Source: HT1-32 sp040219025
GTDB taxonomy: Bacteria; Pseudomonadota; Alphaproteobacteria; Rhodospirillales; HT1-32
Assembly (NCBI GenBank): GCA_040219025.1
Contig: JAVJTE010000031.1
Location: 60,156-124,155 of the forward strand
DNA length: 64,000 bases
Direction: 5' to 3'
Part shown: piece after piece, positions 8,320 through 16,651 of the stretch
Layout: each line of letters opens with the position of its first letter
Numbering within the stretch: position 1 is the stretch's first letter
Program-made: the position numbers and the translations under genes
Notes under the pieces: generated by a model
The model's database searches: none
What the model was told of the DNA's origin: nothing
The model's input: the letters and a program-made list of their open reading frames with translations, nothing else

Positions 8320-9168
8320 TCAGTCCATCAGGTCGAGAATAAAGCGCGGCAGTGAGAATGCACCGACATGAAGATCCGGTGTGTAGTATCGGGTCTTTGC
8401 CTGCAGAGCATCAAACCTGTGCTTCAACTGCTGGACCGGCACCGACACAAGCTCCGGGTTCATGGTTGAGAACCCGAGCGTCATATGGCCGCCGATATAG
8501 GTTGGCACGCTGATCGCAAAACAGGTCGAACGGGGAAAGATTGCCTGCAGTCTGTTTAATGCGGGCCTGAAGGCATCCGGCTGCAGGAAGGGAACGCTAT
8601 TCTGCGTCACCATGATACCGTTATCGGTCAGCCTTGCGCGGCAGTCACGATAGAAGGCGTCCGTAAACAGCACCTCGCCCGGCCCGATAGGGTCCGTCGA
8701 GTCAACGATGATGACGTCAAATTTCTCATCGCTTTCCGCGACGTATTTGAGGCCGTCCGCGATCACCAGATCGGTGCGCGGGTCGTCAAAGGCACCGTCG
8801 GAATGTCCCGGCAGATATTTACGGCTGAGTTCGACCACCGTCGGGTCGATCTCGACCATCGTGACTTTCCCGACACCCGGATGGCGGAGCGCCTCGCGCA
8901 GACAGCCACCGTCACCACCACCGATGATCAGCACACGTTTTGCCGCGCCGTTGGCCAGCATCGGTGTATGCACCATCATCTCGTGATAGATGAACTCGTC
9001 TTTTTCGGTGGTCTGGATGACACCGTCCAGCACCAGTACCCGACCGAACTTCGGGTTCTCGAAAATCACCATGTCCTGAAATTCGGTCTTCTCCGAATAC
9101 AGAACTTTGCTTACTTCAAACCGCTGCTGATATCCTGCATGCAACGTCTCCGAAACCCACTCCGTCAA
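8320..9168 (-). CDS. speE: Spermidine synthase
   Basis: The 282-residue product transfers an aminopropyl group from decarboxylated SAM to putrescine. It shows the family order: an N-terminal strand domain (FQDMVIFENPKFGRVLVLDG and then DEFIYHEMMVH), the nucleotide loop VLIIGGGDGGCLREALRH, and the catalytic Asp region VIIVDSTDPIGPGEVLF. Length is normal for SpeE (about 280-290). Its ATG overlaps the speD stop by 4 bases (ATGA), so the decarboxylase and synthase are translated together. This is the common bacterial polyamine pair. Confidence 0.96.
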   Translation of the reverse strand: MTEWVSETLHAGYQQRFEVSKVLYSEKTEFQDMVIFENPKFGRVLVLDGVIQTTEKDEFIYHEMMVHTPMLANGAAKRVLIIGGGDGGCLREALRHPGVGKVTMVEIDPTVVELSRKYLPGHSDGAFDDPRTDLVIADGLKYVAESDEKFDVIIVDSTDPIGPGEVLFTDAFYRDCRARLTDNGIMVTQNSVPFLQPDAFRPALNRLQAIFPRSTCFAISVPTYIGGHMTLGFSTMNPELVSVPVQQLKHRFDALQAKTRYYTPDLHVGAFSLPRFILDLMD

Positions 9169-9620
9169 GGGAGCAGGCCCCGGCGATGTTCTGAGAAGCC
9201 GATATGTGCAGGCTTGAACGCCTTTTTGATCACCTGCACCGCCTTGTACGGATCACAGGCACCGCACATGAACACATCAACCGCCGCAAAATTACGTTCC
9301 GGCCATGTGTGAATGCTGATATGGGATTCAGCCAGCACCACAACACCGGACACACCGGTTGGCGTGAAATGGTGCATATGGGTGTGCAGAATTGTCGCTT
9401 CGGACGCCAGAGCAGCCTCTTCCAGCGAAGCACCAATCTGATCCGGATTATCAAGATTGCTTGCGCCCCAAAGGTCCAGCAACAGATGCGTACCGGCAAA
9501 CTTCAACCCGTCTTTTTCGACGAAGAAGTCAGATTCGTTTTCTGTCGACGGCCAGTTGGTTTCGGTTTCAACCGAATTTTCGAGGCTGTCCTGATGGTCT
9601 TGAAAAGCAGAATGGTCCAT
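9165..9620 (-). CDS. speD: S-adenosylmethionine decarboxylase proenzyme
   Basis: This 151-residue proenzyme cleaves itself to form a pyruvoyl cofactor and supplies decarboxylated SAM to SpeE. The processing site is the Glu-Ser bond in LAESHISIHTWPE; the following His and the Cys in DVFMCGACDP match the processing and proton-donor residues of the prokaryotic class 1b enzymes. I chose the ATG at 9620 because GGGAG lies 6 bases upstream; an in-frame start 17 codons earlier lacks such a site. The N-terminal ~30 residues, rich in Asp, Glu and Asn, are an extension relative to the ~120-residue class 1b enzymes. Confidence 0.95.
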   Translation of the reverse strand: MDHSAFQDHQDSLENSVETETNWPSTENESDFFVEKDGLKFAGTHLLLDLWGASNLDNPDQIGASLEEAALASEATILHTHMHHFTPTGVSGVVVLAESHISIHTWPERNFAAVDVFMCGACDPYKAVQVIKKAFKPAHIGFSEHRRGLLP

Positions 9621-9773
9621 TGACGACTCCCGAGGGAAGGGGTGGTCCGAAAGCGCGGGTTTGTGAGGCATTCCGGCACCGGATGCAAGGGAAAAACATA
9701 ATTATTTTTGTGACAGTTTCCAGACTATTTCGATGATTTACATGAATACCCGGAATACCGGACCAGTGCCGTA

Positions 9774-12700
9774 TCAGTTGATCGCGCTCAGCCCGCCACC
9801 CTTCAGCCGGTCGCGGTAGTTTGTCATGAAGGCCTGGAACTGCTCGACATCCTTTACCTGGTTCTGAATCGTCCGATAATCAATCAGTCCCTCACTAGCC
9901 GCTGACGTAATCAGCTGAAAGGCTTCCGCCAGTTCTGTCTTGTTCATCGCATCCCCCAGACGGGTTCGCAGATCGCGGAGCTTTTCCTCGTCTGCCGCCA
10001 GCGCCAGCGCGATTGCCCAGTTCATCGCGTACTGTGCGGTCTCCGGCGAAATTTCGCCCCGCCGGTCAATCGGGCCTACCAGCCGCCCGAAGATTACCGC
10101 CGAACGACGCCAGTCCTTCATCTCCGTATAGGCTTCCGCCCGCAACAGGTTTGCATCCTTGCTGCCATCATCGGCAAGCGTGACAAGGGCACCTTCAAAA
10201 TTGTCCTGTTCGATCTGCGCTCTGGCCCGGATGTGGCGCCGCTGCTCCACCAGTTCTTCCGGCATGTTCTCGCTTTCGCTGTCATCCAGGGCCCTGACTG
10301 TCGCGTCCGGCTTGCGATCCAGCAGCTGGATCAGTGCCAGACGTGTCCCTACCCGCGCCTTCTCGACACCGGTCAGTCTCGTCTCCACCTGATCACGGAG
10401 AATTCTGGCGGCCTGGGGCAGCAGGTCGACACCGACAAGCCGGTCCGCCAGCTTGCGGATCAACTCGTCCCCCCGTTCCCCGCCCGGCGTCAGTTCACGG
10501 AACTCGTTGTACAACGAGATCGCCGTGACCGGCGGTATCGCATCCGCCGCATCATTCAGATACAGATTTTCAAAAATATCCTTCATCAGCTGCGTGACAG
10601 CCTTTGATTCCGGCTTGGAGGGGAAATTGCTGACCAGTGATTTATAGGTCTCCAGCGCCTGCCGGTAATTCCCGGCCTCCAGATAAAAGTCCCCCATCCG
10701 GCGTAGCAGCTGGAATTCAAAGGCATCACCGCGCCAGACGAAACGCAGCTTCTCAAGTTCTTCCGTGGCTTTGCCGGCATTTATCTCATCGGTCCGGAAC
10801 AGCAATTCGATACGTGCGAGAGCCGCCCGCGACCGGGCGTAGCGATCAGGTCCGTTTTCAACCTTCTCCCATTTTGCTATCGCCTCCTCGTAGTCGCCGG
10901 TCAGTTCCGCCAGCGCCCCCTGCAACCGCTGAACCTTTGCTTCATCCCGGGGGGTCGGATTGTCCTGTTCCAGCATGCGCAGGAACTCCTCGGCGCTTTT
11001 GGCGTCGCCCAGCGCCAGCGTTGCCTCTGCCCCCAGCAGGGCCAGCTTTCGCTTCACCGTTTCCGGATAGTCCGCCAGAATGGCCCCGCCAGAGCGCATC
11101 GGCAGGCCGGCACGTTGCAGATCACCTTCCCGGGCCAGCACGGCACCACGCCACAGTTCTATTTCATCAACGCCATCCAGCCGTTCGTGAAACAGGTCCT
11201 CCCGGGCACCGGGCAGATTGTTGTTCAGCAGCCGGGCACCGCCGCGCAGGGCCCGGAACGCCGGGTCAGAGAGGATTTCCGGGTCAGATTCAGCCATCAG
11301 TGCCAGAACACCCAGCGTTTCGGCCCCCAGCCCGTTGGCAAAATAGAACCGGGCCAGTTCCAGCCGGGCCGGATCCCGCTGGCTGCCCCGGGATGTTGCG
11401 ACGGCATTGAAAAGGCGCTGCTTGTTGCCCAGAAAACTGCCATTGCCGACCCAGACCGGCAGGTCAAAGATACGTGACGCATTCCCCGTCCCGCCCAGCG
11501 ATTCGCCTTCGACCTGCTTGTTCTCAACAGACAGGGCAAGGCCGCTTGGCCGGGTTATCACGGCACCGGTTCTTGTCGGCTGCACGATAAGATCGTCCGC
11601 GTAGGGGATCAGCGCGATGCCCTGAACTGATGGCAGGATACGCATATCGCGCAACTCGCGCATCTGGACAACCCCGGAGCCAAGCGGAACGACAGGAATC
11701 GCCGTGATCCGGTCGCCGACATCCGGATCGACGAACTGCACCGGAGGGGCCGGTTCCGGTACCGGCAACAGAATCCGCGAACCGGAGGCCAGGCCAACCT
11801 GCGGAACAACAGCTATCGGCTGCTGCGGCTTGAGTATTCCCGGCGCGACATCGACGATCCACAGCAACCCGTCCTTGCGGACCTGTGGCGCGTAGCCCGG
11901 GGGAATCGACATGCGAACCGCACTGCCGCGTTCACCCGGAAGTTGCTGAATATCTGTCGCAACATCCCCGCCGAGCCGCTTCAGCAGCGCCAGATCGAAC
12001 TCCCGCCGCCGGTCGAAGACAACCCACAGGAACCCGTTGCGCATGAAGATCGACGCTGCCGCAGGATCACGCCACTCAAAGCTGAGGCTGACCGAAGGTC
12101 CCGTCGCTACCGGCTGTTCAGGTACCGGGGCCACCGGGGCGATGGCCGGAGCAGCAGGAGCCGCCGGTTCGGTATCTGCCGGCTTGCGGGGTACCAGCAC
12201 GACCGGCGCGCCGGCCGGCGCGGGTTTCTCCGCCGCCGGGGCCGGAGGTGCAGCAACAGGCGCCGGTGCCGGCGGAGATGCCGGAACAGCGTCCGCAGGC
12301 GGACGACTGGCCACCCGGGGGGCCGGCTCCTCCGGCTCACCTGCGCCACTGATGACATCAACGACAATCTTCGGTCCGGACCGGAAATGCCGGAGCCTGA
12401 TACCCTCTGCCACATTCAGCGTCACAGAGAGGCTGCCGCCAGCCGCTGCACTGACGGAACTGATGTTTTTTGGCAGCGACCGGGCAAGGGCTGCGGCGTC
12501 GATACGACCGGGTGCCGAAAACTTCACGACAACCCTGTTGCCCTGCTGATCCACCGAATAGTCAATGGTGCGCGGCCAGTCAAAGACCACCCGGCTGTAT
12601 CTTTCATGTTCTCCCGTCCGCACCGGTACAAGCGGCGTCGCCGGAGATCCGGTCCTGCCGCCCGCGGCAGGTGCGGTGGTTCCCGGAGGATTCACCACAT

Positions 12701-13034
12701 CGACAACCACCGAGGAGCCCGACCCGAAACTGCGGATATCAACCGGCCGGGTCAGCGTAAAACGCGCCTGGCGGCCCGCAATACGGCCATCGGAAATATA
12801 CTGGCGCAGCAAACGCACCGCTGGCGCAAGATTGGAACTCAGCGGTTGTGTAAATTCCACAACCAGCTCATTGCCTTCGATCCGAGCTTCAAAAACAACC
12901 GGCTGCGGCCAGCTGAATACCAGCCGCCCGTACCCGTCATGAACCCCGCCCCGTGTTTCAACCGGGGTCTGGGCCAGCGCATCAAAAGCCAGCATCATCG
13001 GCAGCAGGACCACAAGCCGGATCAGGAAGCGCAT
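9774..13034 (-). CDS. Large exported TPR protein with AMIN-like N-terminal modules, flagellar operon
   Basis: A 1086-residue protein with a signal peptide (cleavage near ALAQT, residue ~22). Two tandem beta-rich modules follow, each opening with a similar phrase (YGRLVFSWPQPVVFEAR and YSRVVFDWPRTIDYSVD) and resembling AMIN-type domains. A Pro/Ala-rich linker spans about residues 230-310. A third related module (VSLSFEWRDPAAASIFMR) precedes a long C-terminal half made of TPR-like helical repeats. It is the last gene of the fliL-to-MotB-like run, with its ATG overlapping the previous stop (TGATG). A periplasmic scaffold for the motor or stator is an inference from position. I do not recognise a named gene. 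Confidence 0.7.
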   Translation of the reverse strand: MRFLIRLVVLLPMMLAFDALAQTPVETRGGVHDGYGRLVFSWPQPVVFEARIEGNELVVEFTQPLSSNLAPAVRLLRQYISDGRIAGRQARFTLTRPVDIRSFGSGSSVVVDVVNPPGTTAPAAGGRTGSPATPLVPVRTGEHERYSRVVFDWPRTIDYSVDQQGNRVVVKFSAPGRIDAAALARSLPKNISSVSAAAGGSLSVTLNVAEGIRLRHFRSGPKIVVDVISGAGEPEEPAPRVASRPPADAVPASPPAPAPVAAPPAPAAEKPAPAGAPVVLVPRKPADTEPAAPAAPAIAPVAPVPEQPVATGPSVSLSFEWRDPAAASIFMRNGFLWVVFDRRREFDLALLKRLGGDVATDIQQLPGERGSAVRMSIPPGYAPQVRKDGLLWIVDVAPGILKPQQPIAVVPQVGLASGSRILLPVPEPAPPVQFVDPDVGDRITAIPVVPLGSGVVQMRELRDMRILPSVQGIALIPYADDLIVQPTRTGAVITRPSGLALSVENKQVEGESLGGTGNASRIFDLPVWVGNGSFLGNKQRLFNAVATSRGSQRDPARLELARFYFANGLGAETLGVLALMAESDPEILSDPAFRALRGGARLLNNNLPGAREDLFHERLDGVDEIELWRGAVLAREGDLQRAGLPMRSGGAILADYPETVKRKLALLGAEATLALGDAKSAEEFLRMLEQDNPTPRDEAKVQRLQGALAELTGDYEEAIAKWEKVENGPDRYARSRAALARIELLFRTDEINAGKATEELEKLRFVWRGDAFEFQLLRRMGDFYLEAGNYRQALETYKSLVSNFPSKPESKAVTQLMKDIFENLYLNDAADAIPPVTAISLYNEFRELTPGGERGDELIRKLADRLVGVDLLPQAARILRDQVETRLTGVEKARVGTRLALIQLLDRKPDATVRALDDSESENMPEELVEQRRHIRARAQIEQDNFEGALVTLADDGSKDANLLRAEAYTEMKDWRRSAVIFGRLVGPIDRRGEISPETAQYAMNWAIALALAADEEKLRDLRTRLGDAMNKTELAEAFQLITSAASEGLIDYRTIQNQVKDVEQFQAFMTNYRDRLKGGGLSAIN

Positions 13035-13744
13035 CAGTAGCCTCCCTGAACGGTTTGCAGGACGATGATGTCGACACGCCGGGCAATTTCAAAGCGCTGG
13101 TCTTCCGGCAGGGTCCGGGGTATGTCGGCAAACCGGCTGTCCGCAAACCCGAAGGCATAAATCGGATCGGCATAGCCCGCACGGCTCAGTTCATTGAGCA
13201 CAGCGCCAGCCCGGGCCAGCGACAGTTCCCAGTTCGACGGGAAAGTTCCGCCCTGTGGCGGTGCCGGATCGGTATGCCCGCCGACCGCCAGCTGGTTACC
13301 GACATTCCGCAGCACACCGCCAAGCCGGAACACCGCCTCACGCGCATCGTCACGCAGCACCGCACTGTTGAGATCGAACAGAATCCGGCCCGGCAGGGAT
13401 ATCACCATCCGGTCCGCCATCATGCTGATCCGGCTTTCACCAAGAATCGGATCATTGGCGATATTTTCCTGCAACACCGCATTCAGATAATCCAGGTTGA
13501 TGGCACGCTTGCGAAACGTCTTGGCGATATTGAGCGGTGCGGCGGGCGGCGTGTCACGGATAACTTCAGTCGGCGCCACTGTCCGGTTCAGGGTATCAAT
13601 CATCTTCTCCCAGACGTCGACCTTTACCGATGACATCGAGAACAGCATGACAAAAAATGTCAGCATCAGGGAAACCAGGTCGGCGAAGGTAATCATCCAT
13701 GCGACGCTGGCTTCTTCCTGTTTGGCAGGCGCATCATCACTCAT
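13034..13744 (-). CDS. MotB/PomB-like stator protein with OmpA domain
   Basis: The 236-residue protein has a short cytoplasmic N-terminus, then one membrane helix WMITFADLVSLMLTFFVMLF. This contains the conserved proton/sodium-binding Asp of MotB/PomB proteins at about residue 22. The C-terminal half is an OmpA-type peptidoglycan-binding domain (IRILFDLNSA-like strand, then VGGHTDPAPPQGG, WELSLARAGAVLNEL, and RRVDIIVLQ at the end). It would anchor a flagellar stator to the cell wall. No MotA-type four-helix partner is present in the window. The gene overlaps both neighbours by 1-4 bases. Confidence 0.85.
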   Translation of the reverse strand: MSDDAPAKQEEASVAWMITFADLVSLMLTFFVMLFSMSSVKVDVWEKMIDTLNRTVAPTEVIRDTPPAAPLNIAKTFRKRAINLDYLNAVLQENIANDPILGESRISMMADRMVISLPGRILFDLNSAVLRDDAREAVFRLGGVLRNVGNQLAVGGHTDPAPPQGGTFPSNWELSLARAGAVLNELSRAGYADPIYAFGFADSRFADIPRTLPEDQRFEIARRVDIIVLQTVQGGY

Positions 13745-14433
13745 CCCTGCGGTGCCTCCAGATTCAGCACGGCGTCGCCGCGCGGCCTGACAGAGAACAG
13801 GACCCTGACTTCATCAGAGTCACCCGGATGCAGCCCGACCGAGATACTGTCGGGCGGCCCCCCGCGCGAGGTATATTCGCGGGCAATCGCGCCGAGACGG
13901 CGGCTCTCCAGTGTCGGCGCAATCGGCAGTGTCCGGCCATTCAGATAGACCGCACCAATCAGAACATCCATCTCAAAGCGGAGCGTATCAGGCCGGGAGC
14001 TGATGACGGCAATGATACCGTCAAACAACTGGTCCCGCGAACTGCCCGGCCGCAATTCAGCCTTATCCTCGAAGAACAGGCTGTTGACCGGAAAGATGGC
14101 CTGCATCTGCTCGCCCGGCTGGACGACGGTCACCTCTACAGCCGGGATCAGGGTCTCGAAAAGCTTTACCGATGTTTCGATAAACGCCTGCGCCTGCAGC
14201 ACATCCCCTGTTTCAGCATTGAAATTCCGCAGGTCACTTTCAGGCGGCAGTAATGTCGAGAAGGTCGAGGTAAGACTGTCCATCACCGCCTCGGCCTTGA
14301 TCTCCTCAATCGTTGAAATCGAATTCAGCAGAATGAAAAAGGCGAGAATGAGCAGATAAAGCCCAAGAAAAAGCGTCAGACTGGGGTCTTTCTTCGGCGG
14401 GCTCTCGGGGGGCAGGTCGTCATCGCCGTTCAT
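13741..14433 (-). CDS. MotB-like single-pass membrane protein lacking the ion-binding Asp
   Basis: A 230-residue protein with a proline-rich cytoplasmic tail, one membrane helix (LTLFLGLYLLILAFFILLNS) and a periplasmic domain that looks like a diverged OmpA/MotB fold (FPVNSLFFEDKAELRPGSS, then LESRRLGAIAREYTSRGG). The helix has no Asp in the position used for ion binding by MotB, so it is unlikely to be a working stator B subunit. Its position directly before the canonical MotB-like gene, with a 4-base overlap, suggests a paired structural role in the motor. I know of no firm function. Confidence 0.6.
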   Translation of the reverse strand: MNGDDDLPPESPPKKDPSLTLFLGLYLLILAFFILLNSISTIEEIKAEAVMDSLTSTFSTLLPPESDLRNFNAETGDVLQAQAFIETSVKLFETLIPAVEVTVVQPGEQMQAIFPVNSLFFEDKAELRPGSSRDQLFDGIIAVISSRPDTLRFEMDVLIGAVYLNGRTLPIAPTLESRRLGAIAREYTSRGGPPDSISVGLHPGDSDEVRVLFSVRPRGDAVLNLEAPQG

Positions 14434-14447
14434 GGTACCACGGCATG

Positions 14448-14987
14448 TCAGCCGACACCGCTGTCGGAAAACAGCTTGTCGATGTCATCCTGTGAGGGTT
14501 TGTCCTGTCCGGCAGACGGTCCGTCCAGCAATCCGGCATGCCGCTCGCCCTCGCGGCTGTCCGCAGTATCTGAAACCGGCGGACCATTGGCCGCGACATC
14601 AAGCAACTCCATGACCCTGGTGCACCGTTGTCCGACAATATCCTGAAAACCGCAGGCTGTATAAATATCCGCCAGCGCGGCTTCCCGATTTTCGCCGTTC
14701 TGGATCGCATCACAGGCGTCCATTATCGCATTTGCCGCCGATTCTGTATCGGTCCGAATTTCCTCAATCAGCGGCTTGAGATTGGTCAGGGCCAGGGCCA
14801 GCGGCCCGCTCGTCAATCCGTCCTGCAGGGTTTCAAGCGAGGCCCCGACCGATGAAAGACGGGTTTGCGGATGGCTGTCGCGGCGGGCAATGAGATTGCC
14901 AAGCTCATCGACCAGACCTGCAAGACCGGCCTCACGGCCCTGCGAGACCGGTTTGCCGGCCAACTGTTTGATACGCCCGCTGGTCAT
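14448..14987 (-). CDS. cheZ: CheY-P phosphatase CheZ-like
   Basis: The 179-residue product is mostly helical. It contains the CheZ active-site-type segment, IYTACGFQDIVGQRCTRVME, with the catalytic-type Gln in the F-Q-D-x-x-G-Q-R block. A short C-terminal peptide DKPSQDDIDKLFS corresponds to the CheY-binding tail joined by a flexible linker. It would dephosphorylate CheY-P and set motor switching. It lies 11 bases after the (frameshifted) cheY gene, the usual pairing. CheZ is less common in alphaproteobacteria than in gammaproteobacteria but does occur in such fliM-linked operons. Confidence 0.82.
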   Translation of the reverse strand: MTSGRIKQLAGKPVSQGREAGLAGLVDELGNLIARRDSHPQTRLSSVGASLETLQDGLTSGPLALALTNLKPLIEEIRTDTESAANAIMDACDAIQNGENREAALADIYTACGFQDIVGQRCTRVMELLDVAANGPPVSDTADSREGERHAGLLDGPSAGQDKPSQDDIDKLFSDSGVG

Positions 14988-14998
14988 CCGGGGCAGCG

Positions 14999-15384
14999 TC
15001 AGAACTGGCCGATAACGCTAGCCATCTTGCCTTTGAGCGTATCCGCGTTGAATGGCTTAACGATATAATTGGAAACCCCTGCCTGCTTGGCGGCGATAAC
15101 GTTTTCCGACTTGCTCTCTGCCGTAACCATAATGAACGGCAGGGACCGTAGCTGGGAATCCGCACGTATTTCTTTCAGAAGCTGCAAGCCTGTATCGGCT
15201 CCATATTCCAGTCGGAAATAACCAGCCCGTAGCTCTTTGAACGAAGCTTCTCAAGCGCTGCAGCACCATCGCTGGCTTCATCGACATTGATGAAATTGAG
15301 CTGGCGCAAAAGATTACGCATAATCCTCAGCATCGTCTTGTAGTCATCGACGATGAGGATATTCATGTTCATATCTACTGCCAT
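14999..15384 (-). pseudogene. cheY: Chemotaxis response regulator CheY, interrupted by a -1 frameshift
   Basis: Two minus-strand frames together make one CheY. The first part, from the ATG at 15384 (AGAGAG upstream), runs from NILIVDDYKTMLRIMRNLL to VISDWNMEP and contains the acidic pair and the phospho-acceptor Asp. The second part, LQLLKEIRADSQLRSLPF to FIMVTAESKSENV and then GVSNYIVKPFNADTLKGK, carries the conserved Thr/Ser and Lys. The frame breaks just after 'NMEP': the sequence reads ccgatacaggc where ccgatgacaggc would restore 'EPMTGLQLL'. One G (a C on the plus strand) is therefore missing between positions 15193 and 15194. As written, the product ends after 69 residues, without beta-4, beta-5 or the active-site Lys. 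A real mutation and a sequencing error are equally possible. Confidence 0.85.
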
Positions 15385-15475
15385 TTTTTCACTCTCTGTA
15401 CAGCTCGGTTTATATTGCGCGATATCTGATCAACTTCAGAATTTCATAATAGCCTGAATTCAGGCCGGTTTCGTA

Positions 15476-16189
15476 CTAATTCGCAGTATTCTGTCCGGTA
15501 CTGCCACCCGGTTCCGGCAAGTTCCTGCCATCCAGCAGTTTTACCGTCAGTTCGTTTGCCTTCTCGATTGTCATGCTTGCCATGACCGGTGCCAGTTTTG
15601 CTTCCCGCATCTGTTCGGCAATCGACAGCAATGTTATCATGTCCATTGTGTTGAAGATGGCTGCGGCATCCTTCGGCTTCATTGATTCGTAGGTTTTCAC
15701 CGCACGGCGCAGTTCGCGCAGCTGCTGCTCGTCATGCTTGACCAGCAAGCCGTCAATGACGGTCTGAAGCTCCTTCAGTTCGACAATTTTCCGGTCGATA
15801 CGGGTTTCAGCCGCAGACAGCAGATCCTGCCGGCGGTCGATCTGTCGCTCCCGCTGTTCCAGCTCTTCCCGGCGGGCAGCGAGTTGCTGCAGGGTATCAA
15901 TCTCGGTCTGTGTCAGGTTCAGTGTCGAGAGCCCGGGATCAACCGGGGCCAGGGGTGGCGCAGACGAACGCACAGGCGATGGCGGTACCGGCGAAGTACC
16001 GGACGTCGCCGGCTGCTGATCGCCCGCAGCCGGTGTTTCCTGCTGCGCAATGGCACTGGCGACAGCAACAGCCGGTGACTGGCGACCGTAATGCGGATCA
16101 GTAATCACACCCCAGATCGAATTCAGTTTCACAGTCAGCAACAGCGCTGCGGCGAATATCGTAATGGGAAGAATTCTAAGATATTTCAC
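15476..16189 (-). CDS. motE: MotE-like flagellar protein (MgtE-N-like domain)
   Basis: A 237-residue protein with an N-terminal membrane helix (ILPITIFAAALLLTVKLNSI), a Pro/Ala/Ser-rich periplasmic linker and a long coiled coil (about 95-165). The C-terminal domain is of the MgtE-N type (YESMKPKDAAAIFNTMD, ending in MTIEKANELTVKL). This layout matches the MotE proteins of alphaproteobacteria; in Sinorhizobium, MotE is a periplasmic chaperone for the motility protein MotC. It sits 9 bases downstream of the DUF6468 gene and before cheY. The specific partner here is not known, since no MotC homologue is obvious. Confidence 0.8.
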   Translation of the reverse strand: MKYLRILPITIFAAALLLTVKLNSIWGVITDPHYGRQSPAVAVASAIAQQETPAAGDQQPATSGTSPVPPSPVRSSAPPLAPVDPGLSTLNLTQTEIDTLQQLAARREELEQRERQIDRRQDLLSAAETRIDRKIVELKELQTVIDGLLVKHDEQQLRELRRAVKTYESMKPKDAAAIFNTMDMITLLSIAEQMREAKLAPVMASMTIEKANELTVKLLDGRNLPEPGGSTGQNTAN

Positions 16190-16198
16190 GGTCGCATC

Positions 16199-16630
16199 CT
16201 ATCGGGCAGACTTGAGGGCTTTGAGCAATTCCTCGCTCGGGCCGGTCCGGTCCGCTTTTGTGTGGGCGTCCGCATTCGGTGCTGCCTTGGGCATCCCGCC
16301 GGCGACCTTTCGTCCTTCTGATATCCCTGCTTCAAGCTCGTTTGCAAGCCGGTCGCCCCGCTCCGTAAAAAATTCAAGTTCATCGCGCAAAACCTGGGCC
16401 CGCTTGATTCGCTGATCCAGTTCCTGCGCTGTCCGGTCTGCTGCCCGCCGCAGCTCCTGGATACTGCCCTGGGCACGCTGGGTGGACTCGTTGAAACTGG
16501 TTATCATCTGTCCCAGTTCGGAACGACTGTCCCGGAGCGTCCGGAGCCGCCGGTTCAGCGCGAAGGCAAATCCGATTGTCGCGGCCAGCAGCAGCGCCAG
16601 AATGATGTCGAGGATCAATGACCAGTCCAT
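16199..16630 (-). CDS. DUF6468 flagellar-operon protein
   Basis: The 143-residue protein has a single N-terminal membrane helix (LILDIILALLLAATIGFAFA), then an amphipathic coiled coil (FNESTQRAQGSIQELRRAA and DELEFFTERGDRLANELE), and a short basic tail. The family is found almost only next to fliM and motE in alphaproteobacterial flagellar operons and has no established function. Its place between fliM (21 bases upstream) and the MotE-like gene supports a motor-associated membrane role. Nothing in the sequence suggests enzymatic activity. Confidence 0.75.
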   Translation of the reverse strand: MDWSLILDIILALLLAATIGFAFALNRRLRTLRDSRSELGQMITSFNESTQRAQGSIQELRRAADRTAQELDQRIKRAQVLRDELEFFTERGDRLANELEAGISEGRKVAGGMPKAAPNADAHTKADRTGPSEELLKALKSAR

Positions 16631-16651
16631 ACCCGTCCCATCCTGATCCTG

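Noticed and set aside
15452..15465. Palindrome GCCTGAATTCAGGC between the MotE-like gene and cheY as a terminator
   Set aside because: It is a perfect 14-base palindrome with no loop and no T-run on the minus strand, so it is not an intrinsic terminator; an operator role has no support.
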